Of a stretch of DNA of 64,000 nucleotides, positions 47,829 to 59,633 are shown piece after piece (position 1 is the first letter of the stretch; each line of letters starts with the position of its first letter). The notes beneath the pieces were generated by a model. It did not search any database. It was not told the DNA's origin and was given only the letters and a program-made list of their open reading frames with translations. The position numbers and the translations under genes were made by a program. Source of the stretch: Desertibaculum subflavum. Its GTDB lineage: Bacteria; Pseudomonadota; Alphaproteobacteria; Ferrovibrionales; Ferrovibrionaceae. Location: assembly GCA_003576705.1 (NCBI GenBank), contig QOZS01000005.1, forward strand, positions 81,070 through 145,069, read 5' to 3'.

Positions 47829-49612
47829 AGGTGCTGTTCCGTAAGCCGCGCTCGCGGGCGCGTCCGTGCACGCCGGCGGATCTTCGCGCGGCGGAACCGT
47901 TCGTGCAGCTCGACGGCGCGGTCAAGCATGCGGTGGAGACCGGCCGCAATCGCGTGGTGATCGCCGCCGCGGTGTTTGGTCTCTGCTTCCTGGCGCTTGC
48001 CGGGCGGCTCGCGGATCTCATGCTGTTCCGCGGCGGCATCGAATCGAGCCCGACCCGGACGGCGGGGCTTTCGGCGGCGGTCGAACAGCTGCCCGCGGTC
48101 AAACGGGCGCCGATCGTCGACCGCAACGGCGTTCTGCTCGCCGTCAATCTGCGCAGCGTCGCCCTTGCCGCCGATCCGCGCAAGCTAATGGATCCGCGCG
48201 AGGCGGCGACCAAGCTCGCGCGCCTGTTTCCCGAGCTCAATCGCGCCAGGCTCGAAGAGGAGCTGCGCAGCGACAAGGGCTTCGTCTATGTCCGGCGCAA
48301 CCTCGCTCCGGCCGAACAGCAGGCCGTCAACCGGCTCGGCATCCCGGGCCTGAGCTTCCATCCCGAGGAGAAGCGGGTTTATCCGCAAGGCTCGCTCGCC
48401 GTCCACGCCGTCGGCTACACGGATATCGACGGGAAGGGCATCGCCGGGGCCGAGCAGGCCCTGGACCAGCGCCTGCGCGATCCGGCGCGGATGCAGGAAC
48501 CGGTCCGGCTGTCGATCGACATTCGCGTGCAGCATGCGCTGCGCGACGAGATCGCCCAGGCGATGAAGACCTATTCCGCGATCGGCGGGGCCGGCATCGT
48601 GCTCGACGTGCGTACGGGCGAAGTGGCCGCGCTGGTCTCGCTGCCGGATTTCGAGCCGCTCGAGCGCGGCACGGCGCCCGCCGATTCCCGCTTCAACCGG
48701 ATGACGCTCGGCGTCTACGAGATGGGCTCGACCTTCAAGACCTTCGCGCTGGCGATGGCGCTCGACGCCGGCACCGTCGGGCTGAACGGCGGCTACGACG
48801 CCAGCCACCCGATCAAGATCTCGCGCTTCACCATCTCGGACGACCACCCGAAGAACCGCTGGCTCTCGACCGCGGAGATCTATCAGTACTCGTCGAATAT
48901 CGGGGCCGCGAAGATGGCGGTCGATGTCGGGCCGGCCGGCCAGCGCGCCTTCATGGACCGCATGGGCATGTTGCGGCGGGCGGCGATCGAGCTGCCCGAG
49001 ATCGGCGCGCCGCTCTATCCCAGGCGCTGGGGCACGATCGAGACCATGACCATCGCCTACGGCCATGGCATTTCGGTCAGCCCGCTGCAGACGGCGAGCG
49101 GCATTGCCGCCGTCGTGAACGGCGGCCTGCTGATGCCGGCCACGCTGCTCCGCCGCGAGGCGGGCGAGCCGGTGCCGGTCCAGCGCGTGCTGAAGCCGCG
49201 CACCTCCGACATCATGCGCCGCCTGATGCGCCTCGTCGTAGCCGAGGGCACCGGCACCCGGGCCGATGCCCAGGGCTACATGGTCGGGGGCAAGACCGGG
49301 ACGGCAGAGAAGGCGGGGGCCGGCGGCTACAAGCGCAAGTCGCTGCTGACGTCCTTCGTCTCGGCTTTCCCGATGCATGACCCGCGCTATGTGGTGATTG
49401 CCATCCTTGACGAGCCGAAGGGCACCAAGGAGACCCACGGTTTCGCCACGGCGGGCTGGAACGCGGCGCCGACGGTCGGGAAGATCATCCCGCGCATCGC
49501 GCCGATTCTGGGCGTGGTGCCCGTGGCGTCGGACGCTCCCGGCGTGCGCGAGGCGCTGATGTTGCCACCCCCGGTCCCGGCCTCACAGGAGCGCAAGGTT
49601 GCGTCTTTCTGA
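47825..49612 (+). CDS. ftsI: Peptidoglycan D,D-transpeptidase FtsI (PBP3)
   Basis: Septal class B penicillin-binding protein of 595 residues. A membrane anchor (VVIAAAVFGLCFLALAGRLADLM) is followed by the pedestal domain (KRAPIVDRNGVLLAVNL) and the transpeptidase domain with STFK (EMGSTFKTFAL), SSN (QYSSNIGAAKM) and KTGT (GGKTGTAEK). It crosslinks septal peptidoglycan with FtsW. The ATG at 47825 overlaps the ftsL stop; the frame is open upstream only as a shadow of rsmH/ftsL. Confidence 0.97.
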   Translation: MKVLFRKPRSRARPCTPADLRAAEPFVQLDGAVKHAVETGRNRVVIAAAVFGLCFLALAGRLADLMLFRGGIESSPTRTAGLSAAVEQLPAVKRAPIVDRNGVLLAVNLRSVALAADPRKLMDPREAATKLARLFPELNRARLEEELRSDKGFVYVRRNLAPAEQQAVNRLGIPGLSFHPEEKRVYPQGSLAVHAVGYTDIDGKGIAGAEQALDQRLRDPARMQEPVRLSIDIRVQHALRDEIAQAMKTYSAIGGAGIVLDVRTGEVAALVSLPDFEPLERGTAPADSRFNRMTLGVYEMGSTFKTFALAMALDAGTVGLNGGYDASHPIKISRFTISDDHPKNRWLSTAEIYQYSSNIGAAKMAVDVGPAGQRAFMDRMGMLRRAAIELPEIGAPLYPRRWGTIETMTIAYGHGISVSPLQTASGIAAVVNGGLLMPATLLRREAGEPVPVQRVLKPRTSDIMRRLMRLVVAEGTGTRADAQGYMVGGKTGTAEKAGAGGYKRKSLLTSFVSAFPMHDPRYVVIAILDEPKGTKETHGFATAGWNAAPTVGKIIPRIAPILGVVPVASDAPGVREALMLPPPVPASQERKVASF

Positions 49613-51035
49613 GCTGATCGGCGGCAAGCCCCCAGGCGGCAGCGATCCGGAGATTGCCGGAATCGCCACCGACAGCCGCACGGTGCGGCCGGGCTATCTG
49701 TTTGCGGCTCTGCCGGGGACGCGTGTCGACGGGGCCACTTTCATCAAGCAGGCCGTCGGGGCCGGCGCCGTGGCGGTGCTGGCCCGCAGCGACGTGAAGC
49801 CCTGTCCGGATACGGCCTGGATCGCCGACGCCAATCCCCGGCGCCAGATCGCCCTGATCGCCGCGCGGTTCTATGCGCGCCAGCCGCGCACCATCGCCGC
49901 CGTCACCGGCACCAGCGGCAAGACCTCGGTCGCCGACTTCACCCGACAGCTGTGGCAGGCGACCGGCCGCCCCGCTGCTTCCCTAGGCACGCTCGGCGTG
50001 CGCACTACAGCCGCCACCGAGAAGCTCGACCACACCACGCCCGATCCGATCGTGCTGCATCAGGCGCTCGACCGCCTCGCCGGATCGGGCATCGACCACC
50101 TGGCCATCGAGGCATCGAGCCACGGTCTTGACCAGGCGCGGCTCGACGGCGTCCGCATCGCCGCCGCGGCCTTCACCACCTTCGGCATCGATCACGGCGA
50201 CTACCATCCGACGCCGCAGGACTATCTCGCCGCCAAGCTGCGCCTGTTCGACGCCTTGCTGCCGGCCGACGGCGCGGCAGTGCTGAACGCGGACACGCCG
50301 GTCTTCGCGGAAGTCCGCGCGGTCTGCGACCGCCGCTCGCTGCGGGTCTTCACCTATGGCCGCGGCGGCCTCGATCTGCGCATCATCGATGCGGCTGCGA
50401 CGCCGTCGGGGCAGCAGGTCACCGCAGAAATCTTTGGACACCGGCACACCGTGCCGCTCGCGCTCTACGGCACGTTCCAGGCCGGCAACGTGATGGCGGC
50501 GCTCGGCCTCGTCGTGGCCACCGGGACGCCCGTCGACGCGGCTCTCGCGGTGGTCGCCGGGCTCGAGGGCGTGCCGGGGCGTCTGCAGAAAGTTGCCGCG
50601 CATCCGAACGGCGCGCCGGTCTTCGTCGATTATGCGCACAAGCCCGACGCGCTGGAGGCGGTGCTCACCGCGCTCCGCCCGCATGTCGCCGGGCGGCTGC
50701 ATATCGTGTTCGGCTGCGGCGGCGACCGCGACCGCGCCAAGCGGCCGATGATGGGCGATATCGCCAGGCGGCTTGCCGACCGGGTCATCGTCACCGATGA
50801 CAATCCCCGTACCGAGGTGCCGGCCGCGATCCGGGCGGAGGTGATGGCCGGCTGTCCCGATGCGACCGAGATCGGCGACCGGCGCGAGGCAATTCGTGTC
50901 GCCGCCGCCGGGCTGCAACCCGACGATCTGCTGGTGGTGGCGGGCAAGGGGCACGAGCAAGGTCAGATCGTCGGCGCCGAAATCCGCCCGTTCGACGACG
51001 CCGCCGAAGTGCGCGCGGCAGTGGCGGCACTGTGA
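49599..51035 (+). CDS. murE: UDP-MurNAc-L-Ala-D-Glu:meso-diaminopimelate ligase MurE
   Basis: Mur ligase of 478 residues starting at TTG, with AGGAG upstream, inside the 3' end of ftsI (14-bp overlap). The ATP site is TGTSGKTSVADF, with Ser where Asn is usual. DHTTPDP, EASSHGLDQARLDG and FGCGGDRDRAKRPMM follow. The DNPR motif (TDDNPRTEVP) indicates specificity for meso-diaminopimelate, as expected for a Gram-negative. Confidence 0.97.
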   Translation: MRLSELIGGKPPGGSDPEIAGIATDSRTVRPGYLFAALPGTRVDGATFIKQAVGAGAVAVLARSDVKPCPDTAWIADANPRRQIALIAARFYARQPRTIAAVTGTSGKTSVADFTRQLWQATGRPAASLGTLGVRTTAATEKLDHTTPDPIVLHQALDRLAGSGIDHLAIEASSHGLDQARLDGVRIAAAAFTTFGIDHGDYHPTPQDYLAAKLRLFDALLPADGAAVLNADTPVFAEVRAVCDRRSLRVFTYGRGGLDLRIIDAAATPSGQQVTAEIFGHRHTVPLALYGTFQAGNVMAALGLVVATGTPVDAALAVVAGLEGVPGRLQKVAAHPNGAPVFVDYAHKPDALEAVLTALRPHVAGRLHIVFGCGGDRDRAKRPMMGDIARRLADRVIVTDDNPRTEVPAAIRAEVMAGCPDATEIGDRREAIRVAAAGLQPDDLLVVAGKGHEQGQIVGAEIRPFDDAAEVRAAVAAL

Positions 51036-52447
51036 GCGGGCGCGGCGTTCTCTGGACCTCGGCCGACGCCGATGCCGCCACCGGCGGCGATTCGACTGCC
51101 GTCTGGGCGGCGACCGGAGTTTCGATCGACAGCCGGTCCCTGGAGGAGGGCGATCTCTTCGTCGCCATCGAAGGCGAGCGCGACGGCCACGACTTCGTCG
51201 CCGCCGCCGCCCGTGCGGGCGCCGCGGCCGCCATCGTCCGTCGCGTCCCGGAAGGCCTGCCGGCGGGATTTCCGCTTCTGGTCGCCGGCGACACCATGGC
51301 GGCGCTGAATGCTCTCGGCGCCGCGGCGCGTCAGCGCTCCGGCGCGCGCTTCATCGGGGTGACCGGCAGCGTCGGCAAGACCTCCACCAAGGAGATGCTG
51401 CGCCTCGTCCTCGGCAGGCAGAACATCACGCATTCCGCCGTCGGCAGCTACAACAACCAATGGGGCGTGCCGCTGACGCTGGCGCGCATGCCGCTCGACA
51501 CCGTCTACGCGGTGATCGAGATCGGCATGAACCATGCCGGCGAGATCGGCCCGCTCAGCCGGCTGGCACGGCCGCATGTCGCCATCATCACCACGATCGA
51601 GGCGGCGCATCTCGAATTCTTCAATTCGGTGGTCGAGATCGCCGATGCCAAGGCGGAGATTTTCGGCGGCATCGAGCCGGGCGGGCTCGCCATCCTGAAC
51701 CGCGACAGTCCGCACTTCGCCCGGCTGATCGATTGCGCCTTCATGTCGGGCGTCGATCACATCGAAAGCTTCGGCCGGCACCCCGACGCGACGGCCAGGC
51801 TCGAAAAGCTCGTCGGCCATCCCGGCGGCTCCTGCATCAAGGCGACCATCGCGGGCGATCCGGTCTGCTACAAGATCGGCGCTGCGGGCGAACACTGGGC
51901 GATGAACAGTCTGGCGGTGCTGCTGGCCGTGCGGGCGGTGGGCGCCGATCTCGGGCTCGCCGCGCTCGCGCTCGCCGAAATGGCGGCGCCGAAAGGGCGG
52001 GGTGAGCGGCACCGGATCGCGGTGCGCGGCGGCAGCGCCGAGCTGATCGACGACAGCTACAACGCCAATCCCGCATCGATGCGCGCGGCCCTCGCCGTGC
52101 TCGGCGCTGCCAGGCCGCAGGGCCGGGGGCGGCGCATCGCCGTGCTCGGCGACATGCGCGAGCTGGGTGAGCGGGGGCCGGATCTGCATGCGGGCCTCGC
52201 GCCGGACGTCGCCGCCGCCTCGGTCGACCTCGTCTATGCCGCCGGCCCTCTGATGCGCCATCTGTTCGATGCCCTGCCGGCGAGGTGCCGCCACCTGCAC
52301 CATGCGACCTCCGCCGAACTGATCGGGCCATTGAAAGCGGAGCTGCAGGCGGGCGACGTGGTCCTGGTCAAGGGATCGCTGGGCAGCCGCATGGGCCCGA
52401 TCATCGAGGCGCTGCTGGCCCGGCCGGCGGCGACACCGCCGCCATGA
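51032..52447 (+). CDS. murF: UDP-MurNAc-tripeptide:D-Ala-D-Ala ligase MurF
   Basis: Mur ligase of 471 residues starting at a GTG that overlaps the murE stop (GTGA). Motifs are TGVSIDSRSLEEGDLFVAI, the ATP loop GVTGSVGKTSTKEML, GSYNNQWGVPLTL, EIGMNHAGEIGPL, DDSYNANPASMRAAL and VLGDMRELGE. It completes the soluble UDP-MurNAc-pentapeptide precursor. Confidence 0.97.
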   Translation: MSGRGVLWTSADADAATGGDSTAVWAATGVSIDSRSLEEGDLFVAIEGERDGHDFVAAAARAGAAAAIVRRVPEGLPAGFPLLVAGDTMAALNALGAAARQRSGARFIGVTGSVGKTSTKEMLRLVLGRQNITHSAVGSYNNQWGVPLTLARMPLDTVYAVIEIGMNHAGEIGPLSRLARPHVAIITTIEAAHLEFFNSVVEIADAKAEIFGGIEPGGLAILNRDSPHFARLIDCAFMSGVDHIESFGRHPDATARLEKLVGHPGGSCIKATIAGDPVCYKIGAAGEHWAMNSLAVLLAVRAVGADLGLAALALAEMAAPKGRGERHRIAVRGGSAELIDDSYNANPASMRAALAVLGAARPQGRGRRIAVLGDMRELGERGPDLHAGLAPDVAAASVDLVYAAGPLMRHLFDALPARCRHLHHATSAELIGPLKAELQAGDVVLVKGSLGSRMGPIIEALLARPAATPPP

Positions 52448-52552
52448 ACGCCCAGCCCGCCGCGCTTCCGCCACACTCGGCCGCGAAGCTCCCGCCGCCC
52501 ATCCTCTCGCGCCCCGCGGCCGCCCGCCGCGGCCGCGTCGCCTGACCCCGCC
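52448..52552 (+). other. murF-mraY spacer with strong hairpin
   Basis: This is the longest gap inside the otherwise overlapping dcw genes before ftsQ. A perfect 8-bp stem, CGCGGCCG/CGGCCGCG, with a 7-nt loop spans 52515-52537. A 33-codon frame begins at an ATG overlapping the murF stop (52444) and ends at 52545, just before mraY. It could be a leader peptide or chance. Confidence 0.35.
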
Positions 52553-53641
52553 ATGCTGTATCACCTGCTCTATCCGCTGACCGAGGAAATCGGTTTCTTC
52601 AACCTGTTCCGCTACATCACCTTCCGCACCGGCGCGGCGGTCGTGACCGCGCTGCTGGTCAGCTTCCTGTTCGGCCCCTGGCTGATCGACTGGCTCCGGG
52701 TGAAGCAGGGCAAGGGGCAGCCGATCCGCTCCGACGGGCCGCAATCGCACCTCGTGACCAAGAAGGGCACGCCGACCATGGGCGGTGTCCTCATCCTGCT
52801 CGGCGTGTCAGTGGCGACGCTGCTCTGGGCCGACCTGACCAACCGCTATGTCTGGATCGTGCTGTTCGTCACCATCGGATTTGGTCTGATCGGCTTTGCC
52901 GACGATTTCCTGAAAGTGACTCGCTACAACGTCCGCGGCGTGCCGGGGAAATTGAAGCTCGTCGTCGAGGCGCTGATCGCCGCCATCGCGGTCATCGCCT
53001 TCCAGATGGTGACGAAGAGCCCGCTCGGCAGCTCGCTCACGGTGCCGTTCTTCAAGGACGTGCTGCTCGACATGGGCGTGTTCTTCGTCGTCATCGGCGT
53101 CTTCGTCATCGTCGGCGCATCCAACGCCGTGAACCTCACCGACGGGCTCGACGGCCTTGCCATCGTGCCGGTGATGATCGCTTCGGCCAGTTTTGCTTTG
53201 ATCGCATATCTTGTGGGTAATATAGTCTTCGCCAACTACTTGCAGATCCATTTTGTGGCCGGGACGGGGGAATTGGCGATATTTTGTGGTGCGATGGTCG
53301 GCGCGGGGCTGGGATTCCTGTGGTTCAACGCGCCCCCCGCCATGGTCTTCATGGGCGATACCGGTTCGCTGTCGATCGGCGGTGCCCTCGGCGCCGTCAG
53401 CGTGATGACAAAGCACGAGATCGTGCTGGCGATCATCGGCGGGCTGTTCGTGCTGGAGACGGTGTCGGTCATCGTCCAGGTCGCCTCGTTCAAGCTGACC
53501 GGCAAGCGGGTGTTCAAGATGGCGCCGCTGCATCACCATTACGAGCAGAAGGGCTGGGCCGAGCCGACGGTGGTGATCCGGTTCTGGATCATCGCCGTGA
53601 TCCTGGCGCTGGCCGGCCTCGCCACCTTGAAGCTCCGGTGA
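52553..53641 (+). CDS. mraY: Phospho-N-acetylmuramoyl-pentapeptide transferase MraY
   Basis: Integral membrane enzyme of 362 residues with about ten helices. It transfers phospho-MurNAc-pentapeptide to undecaprenyl phosphate to make lipid I. Signature segments are [20 protein letters not shown] with the Asp pair, [26 protein letters not shown] and [21 protein letters not shown] cut by family convention. The stop overlaps the murD GTG. Confidence 0.97.
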   Translation: MLYHLLYPLTEEIGFFNLFRYITFRTGAAVVTALLVSFLFGPWLIDWLRVKQGKGQPIRSDGPQSHLVTKKGTPTMGGVLILLGVSVATLLWADLTNRYVWIVLFVTIGFGLIGFADDFLKVTRYNVRGVPGKLKLVVEALIAAIAVIAFQMVTKSPLGSSLTVPFFKDVLLDMGVFFVVIGVFVIVGASNAVNLTDGLDGLAIVPVMIASASFALIAYLVGNIVFANYLQIHFVAGTGELAIFCGAMVGAGLGFLWFNAPPAMVFMGDTGSLSIGGALGAVSVMTKHEIVLAIIGGLFVLETVSVIVQVASFKLTGKRVFKMAPLHHHYEQKGWAEPTVVIRFWIIAVILALAGLATLKLR

Positions 53642-55017
53642 CGGCGATGATTCCGATCACCGCCTTCCGCGGACGCGAGGTTGCCGTGGTCGGCCTCGCG
53701 CGCAGCGGTCTGGCGGCGGCACGTGCACTCGAGGCCGGCGGCGCCAAGGTCGCGGCCTGGGACGATTCGGCGGCCAGGCGCAATTCCGTCGGCCTTGCCC
53801 CGATCGATCCGATGACGGCCGACTGGCAGCGCCTCGCAGCGGTGGTGCTCAGCCCCGGCATTCCGCTCACCCATCCGGCGCCGCACCCGGTGGTGCAGCG
53901 CGCCGCCGCGGCGCATGTCGAGGTGATCGGCGATATCGAGCTGCTGCTGCGCGAGGCGCTAGGCGCCGCGCTGGTCGGCGTCACCGGCACCAACGGCAAG
54001 TCCACCACGACAGCGCTGATCGGCCATGTGCTGGCCGCCGCCGGGCGCCGGGTGCAGGTCGGCGGCAATATCGGTGCGCCGGTTCTGGATCTCGACCCGC
54101 TGGATGCCGGTGGCATCTATGTCGTCGAGCTCTCATCGTTCCAGATCGATCTCACGCCGTCGCTCGCCTGCGACGTCGCCATCCTGCTCAACATCACTCC
54201 CGACCATCTCGACCGGCATGGCGACATGGCGGGCTATGTGGCGGTGAAGCGCCGCATCTTCGACCGCGTGAAGGGCACGGCGGTGATCGGCGTCGACGAT
54301 GATTGGGGGCGGAAGATCGCCGCGGAGCTCGACGCGGCGGGCCGGTCGCGCGTGGTGCCCATCTCGGTCGAACGGCCGCTCGACCGCGGCATCTCGATCC
54401 TCGACGGCAAAGTTGCGATCGACGGCCGGCCTGTTGCCGCGATCGATCTGAAGCAGGCGCCGGCGCTGATCGGCCGGCACAATCACCAGAACGCCGCCGC
54501 CGCCATCGCCGCGGCCCTCGCGCTCGGCCTCGACGAGGCTGCCATCGCGCACGGCCTGGCCACCTTCCCGGGCCTCGCGCATCGGCTGGAGCGCATCGCG
54601 ACGGTGAACGGCGTCGACTACATCAACGATTCGAAGGCGACCAATGCCGACGCCGCCGCCAAGGCGCTGGCGGCGTTCGACCGGATCTTCTGGATTGCCG
54701 GCGGCAAGCCGAAAGCCGGCGGGATCGAGCCGCTGGCCGACCTGTTCCCGCATGTCGCCCATGCCTTCCTGATCGGCGAGGCGGCAGCCGAATTCACCGC
54801 GACCTTGCAGGGCAGGGTCGAGCACGAAGTCTCGGGCAGCTTGGACCGTGCGGTCGCGGCGGCGCGGGTCGCGGCGGAGCAGGCTGCCCGGGCCGGCGCC
54901 AAGCCGGTCGTGCTGCTGTCGCCGGCCTGCGCCTCCTACGATCAGTTCGCCGATTTCGAGGCCCGCGGTGAGGCCTTCCGCGCCCTGGTCCATCGGATTG
55001 CCGGGAGGGCCGCGTGA
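53638..55017 (+). CDS. murD: UDP-MurNAc-L-alanine:D-glutamate ligase MurD
   Basis: Mur ligase of about 459 residues. The N-terminal Rossmann motif is [17 protein letters not shown], the ATP loop [14 protein letters not shown], and [22 protein letters not shown] and [12 protein letters not shown] follow. The GTG at 53638 overlaps the mraY stop (GTGA); the ATG at 53647 is an alternative giving three fewer residues. The product adds D-Glu to UDP-MurNAc-L-Ala. Confidence 0.96.
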   Translation: MTAMIPITAFRGREVAVVGLARSGLAAARALEAGGAKVAAWDDSAARRNSVGLAPIDPMTADWQRLAAVVLSPGIPLTHPAPHPVVQRAAAAHVEVIGDIELLLREALGAALVGVTGTNGKSTTTALIGHVLAAAGRRVQVGGNIGAPVLDLDPLDAGGIYVVELSSFQIDLTPSLACDVAILLNITPDHLDRHGDMAGYVAVKRRIFDRVKGTAVIGVDDDWGRKIAAELDAAGRSRVVPISVERPLDRGISILDGKVAIDGRPVAAIDLKQAPALIGRHNHQNAAAAIAAALALGLDEAAIAHGLATFPGLAHRLERIATVNGVDYINDSKATNADAAAKALAAFDRIFWIAGGKPKAGGIEPLADLFPHVAHAFLIGEAAAEFTATLQGRVEHEVSGSLDRAVAAARVAAEQAARAGAKPVVLLSPACASYDQFADFEARGEAFRALVHRIAGRAA

Positions 55018-56141
55018 TGTGGCTGCCGCGCACCGATCGCAGCCTGGTCGGCCGCTGGTGGTGGACCATCGACCGCGTCACCCTGTTCGCGCTCATGATG
55101 CTGATCGTGGTGGGCTTCGTGCTGACGCTCGCCGCCAGTCCCCCGGTCGCCACCCGGCTGAACCAGGACCAGTTCCACTTCTTCCGCCGCCAGCTGGTCT
55201 TCCTGTTGCCGGCGCTGGTGGTCGTCTTCGCGGTGTCGCTCGCGCCGCTCGCCGGGATACGTCGCCTCGCGCTGGCGGGCCTCGCCGCCGCCTTCGTGCT
55301 CATGGTGATGACGCTGTTCTCCGGCCAGGAGATCAAGGGCGCGCATCGCTGGCTCTACATGCTCGGGCTCAGCATCCAGCCGTCGGAATTCGTCAAGCCA
55401 TGCTTTGCCGTGGTGGCCGGCTGGCTGCTGGCCGAGGCGCGGCGCGGCGCCTTCTGGCTCGGCTATCCGATCGCCGCCCTGATCTGGACCGCGATCATCG
55501 GCGTGCTGTTCCTGCAGCCGGATGTCGGCATGGCCGTGGTGGTGACCGCCGTCTTCGGCGCGCAGCTCTTCATCGCCGGCCTGCCGATGCTGCTGGTCGG
55601 CGCCGCCCTCTGCCTCGCGGTGCTGGGCGGCGCTGCCGCCTATTCGCTGCTGCCGCATGTGGCGAGCCGGGTCGACCGTTTCCTCGATCCCTCGGGTGGC
55701 GGCGACAATTATCAGATCGAGCGCGCCATGGAGGCGTTCCAGGCCGGCGGTCTGTTCGGGCGCGGGCCGGGCGACGGCGCGGTGAAGTCGATCCTGCCCG
55801 ATGCCCATACCGATTTCGTCTTCGCGGTGGCCGGCGAGGAATACGGCTTCGCCGCCTGCCTGCTGATCCTGGCGTTGTTCGCCTTTATCGTGTTCCGCGG
55901 CCTCGGCCGCGTGCTGGCCGAAAGCAACCTCTTCGTCATGCTGGCGGGCACCGGGTTGATCACCCAGTTCGGCCTGCAGGCGGTGATCAACATGGGCGTC
56001 AACCTGCGCCTGATGCCGACCAAGGGCATGACTTTGCCGTTCATCTCCTATGGCGGTTCGTCGTTGCTGGCACTCGCGCTCGGCATGGGCATGCTGCTCG
56101 CATTGACGCGACGGCGGCCCAGAGTGGGGGAAGCCGAGTGA
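55017..56141 (+). CDS. ftsW: Septal peptidoglycan glycosyltransferase FtsW
   Basis: SEDS-family polymerase of about 374 residues with roughly ten helices. Diagnostic stretches are [49 protein letters not shown] and the C-terminal [19 protein letters not shown]. The ATG at 55017 lies 8 nt after GGAGG and shares a base with the murD stop; the GTG one codon earlier is also possible. It works with FtsI at the septum. Confidence 0.96.
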   Translation: MWLPRTDRSLVGRWWWTIDRVTLFALMMLIVVGFVLTLAASPPVATRLNQDQFHFFRRQLVFLLPALVVVFAVSLAPLAGIRRLALAGLAAAFVLMVMTLFSGQEIKGAHRWLYMLGLSIQPSEFVKPCFAVVAGWLLAEARRGAFWLGYPIAALIWTAIIGVLFLQPDVGMAVVVTAVFGAQLFIAGLPMLLVGAALCLAVLGGAAAYSLLPHVASRVDRFLDPSGGGDNYQIERAMEAFQAGGLFGRGPGDGAVKSILPDAHTDFVFAVAGEEYGFAACLLILALFAFIVFRGLGRVLAESNLFVMLAGTGLITQFGLQAVINMGVNLRLMPTKGMTLPFISYGGSSLLALALGMGMLLALTRRRPRVGEAE

Positions 56142-57258
56142 TGGCCGGCCCGATCGTCATCGCGGCCGGCGGCACCGGCGGCCACCTGTTCCCGGCGGAG
56201 GCGACGGGGCGCGTGCTGATGCAGCGCGGGCGCAAGGTGGTGCTGTTCACCGATACGCGCGGCGGCGCCTATGCCGACCGCTTCGCCGGCGCCGAGGTGG
56301 TGCAGGTGCGGTCCGGCACGCCGTCGGGGCGCGGGCCGCTCGGCCGCATCGTCGTGTTCGGCGAGATCGCGGCCGGCGCGATCGGCGCCCGCGGACATCT
56401 GAAGCGTCTCGGCACGGCCGTGGTGGCGGGCTTCGGCGGCTATCCCGCGCTGCCCACCATGCTGGCCGCGGTGCAGCTCGGCCTGCCGAGCCTGATCCAC
56501 GAACAGAACGCCGTGCTCGGCCGGGTCAATCGCCTGGTCGCCGGCCGGGTCAGCCGCATCGCGCTGTCGTTGCAGCCGACCCGCGGCGTCGCCGAAAGCA
56601 GCCTGGTGGATCTTGTCGGCAACCCGGTGCGGCCGGCCATCGTTCCGGTGCGCGACCGCCCGTTCATGCGGCCGCAGGGCGAGGGTCCGCTGCGGCTGCT
56701 GGTCACCGGCGGCAGCCAGGGCGCGCGCGTCTTCGGCGAACTGGTGCCGGCCGCAATCGCCCTTCTGGACAGTGCCTTGCGCGCGCGGCTGGAGATCGTG
56801 CAGCAATGCCGCGCCGAGGATCTGGAAGCGGCCCGGGCGGCCTATGCCGCCATCGGGCTGGCGCCGCGGCTGGCGCCGTTCATCGACGACATGCCGGAGC
56901 AGCTTGGCCTGGCGCATCTCTGCCTGATGCGCTCCGGCGCCTCGACGGTGGCCGAGCTTGCCGTCGCCGGGCGGCCCGCGATCCTGGTGCCCTATCCGCA
57001 TGCCACCGACGACCACCAGACCGCCAATGCCGAGGCGCTGGCCCGCATCGGCGCGGCGGAGATTGCCCAGCAGGTGACCTTGACGCCGCAAAGCCTGGCG
57101 GCGCTGCTGACCCGGCTGCTCGGCGATCCGGACCGGCTGGCCCGGATGGCCGCCGCCGCGCGCGGTGCCGGCCGGCCCGACGCGGCGGAGCGTCTCGCCG
57201 ACCTGATCGAGGCGATGGCCGGGCGCAACGGCGATGCCGGCGACCTCAGGAGGGCGGC

Positions 57259-57262
<4 letters not shown>
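56141..57262 (+). CDS. murG: UDP-GlcNAc:lipid I N-acetylglucosaminyltransferase MurG
   Basis: GT28 enzyme of 373 residues at the inner face of the membrane that makes lipid II. Motifs are [50 protein letters not shown] and [26 protein letters not shown] cut at the donor site. The ATG shares a base with the ftsW stop (TGATG) and the stop overlaps murC. Confidence 0.97.
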
Positions 57263-58688
<1,426 letters not shown>

Positions 58689-58692
<4 letters not shown>

Positions 58693-59633
58693 ATGCGGCC
58701 GAGATTCTTCCGGTGACCTTGATCGACAGATTGCCGGCCGTACGGGGCCGGATCACGGCGGAGACGCTGCTCTCCGGCATCACCTGGTTCCGCGTCGGCG
58801 GGCCTGCGGAGGTGATGTTCCGCCCGGCGGATACCGAAGACCTCGCGCAGTTTCTCCGGCACTGCCCGCCGGAGATCGCGGTCACCCCGGTCGGGGTCGG
58901 CTCCAACCTGCTGGTGCGCGATGGCGGCGTGCGGGGCGTGGTGGTGCGGCTCGGCCGGGCGCATGCGGATATCGAGATCCGCGGCCACGAGATCCATGTC
59001 GGCGGCGCCACGCTCGACGTGAATGTCGCCCTCACCTGCCAGCAGGCGGGGATCGCGGGCCTCGAATTCCTGCGCGGCGTGCCGGGCACGATCGGCGGGG
59101 CGGTTCGCATGAACGCGGGCGCCTATGGCCGCGAGATCAAGGATGTGCTGCGCGAGGCGGAAGTCGTCGATCGTGCCGGCAACCGCCTGATCCTGACCGC
59201 GGCCGAGCTCGGCCTCAGCTATCGCCATTCCGAGCTGCCGCCGGATTCGCTGGTCACCCGCGCGGTCCTGGTGGGCGAACCCGGCGACCGGGCGGCCATC
59301 GCCGGCAAGATCGCCGAGATCACCCAGGCGCGCGAGGCGACCCAGCCGGTGCGAAGCCGCACCGGCGGCTCCACCTTCGCCAATCCGACCGACCCGCAGG
59401 CCAAGGGCCGCAAGGCCTGGGAGCTGATCGATGCCGCCGGCTGCCGTGGCCTTGCCATAGGCGGCGCGCGCATCTCGGAGCTGCACTGCAATTTCCTGAT
59501 CAACGAGGGCACCGCTACCGCGTCCGATATCGAGGCGCTCGGCGAAGAGGTCCGCCGCCGTGTCAGGGAGATGTCGGGCGTCGAGCTGGAATGGGAGATC
59601 CGTCGCATCGGTCTTCCGGGAGGGCGAATGTGA
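58689..59633 (+). CDS. murB: UDP-N-acetylenolpyruvoylglucosamine reductase MurB (type II)
   Basis: FAD-dependent reductase of 314 residues. [48 protein letters not shown] (FAD loop), the catalytic-Ser region [10 protein letters not shown] and [18 protein letters not shown] are present. The short length and the RTGGSTF placement indicate a type II MurB. It overlaps murC by 4 bp and ddl by 4 bp. Confidence 0.97.
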
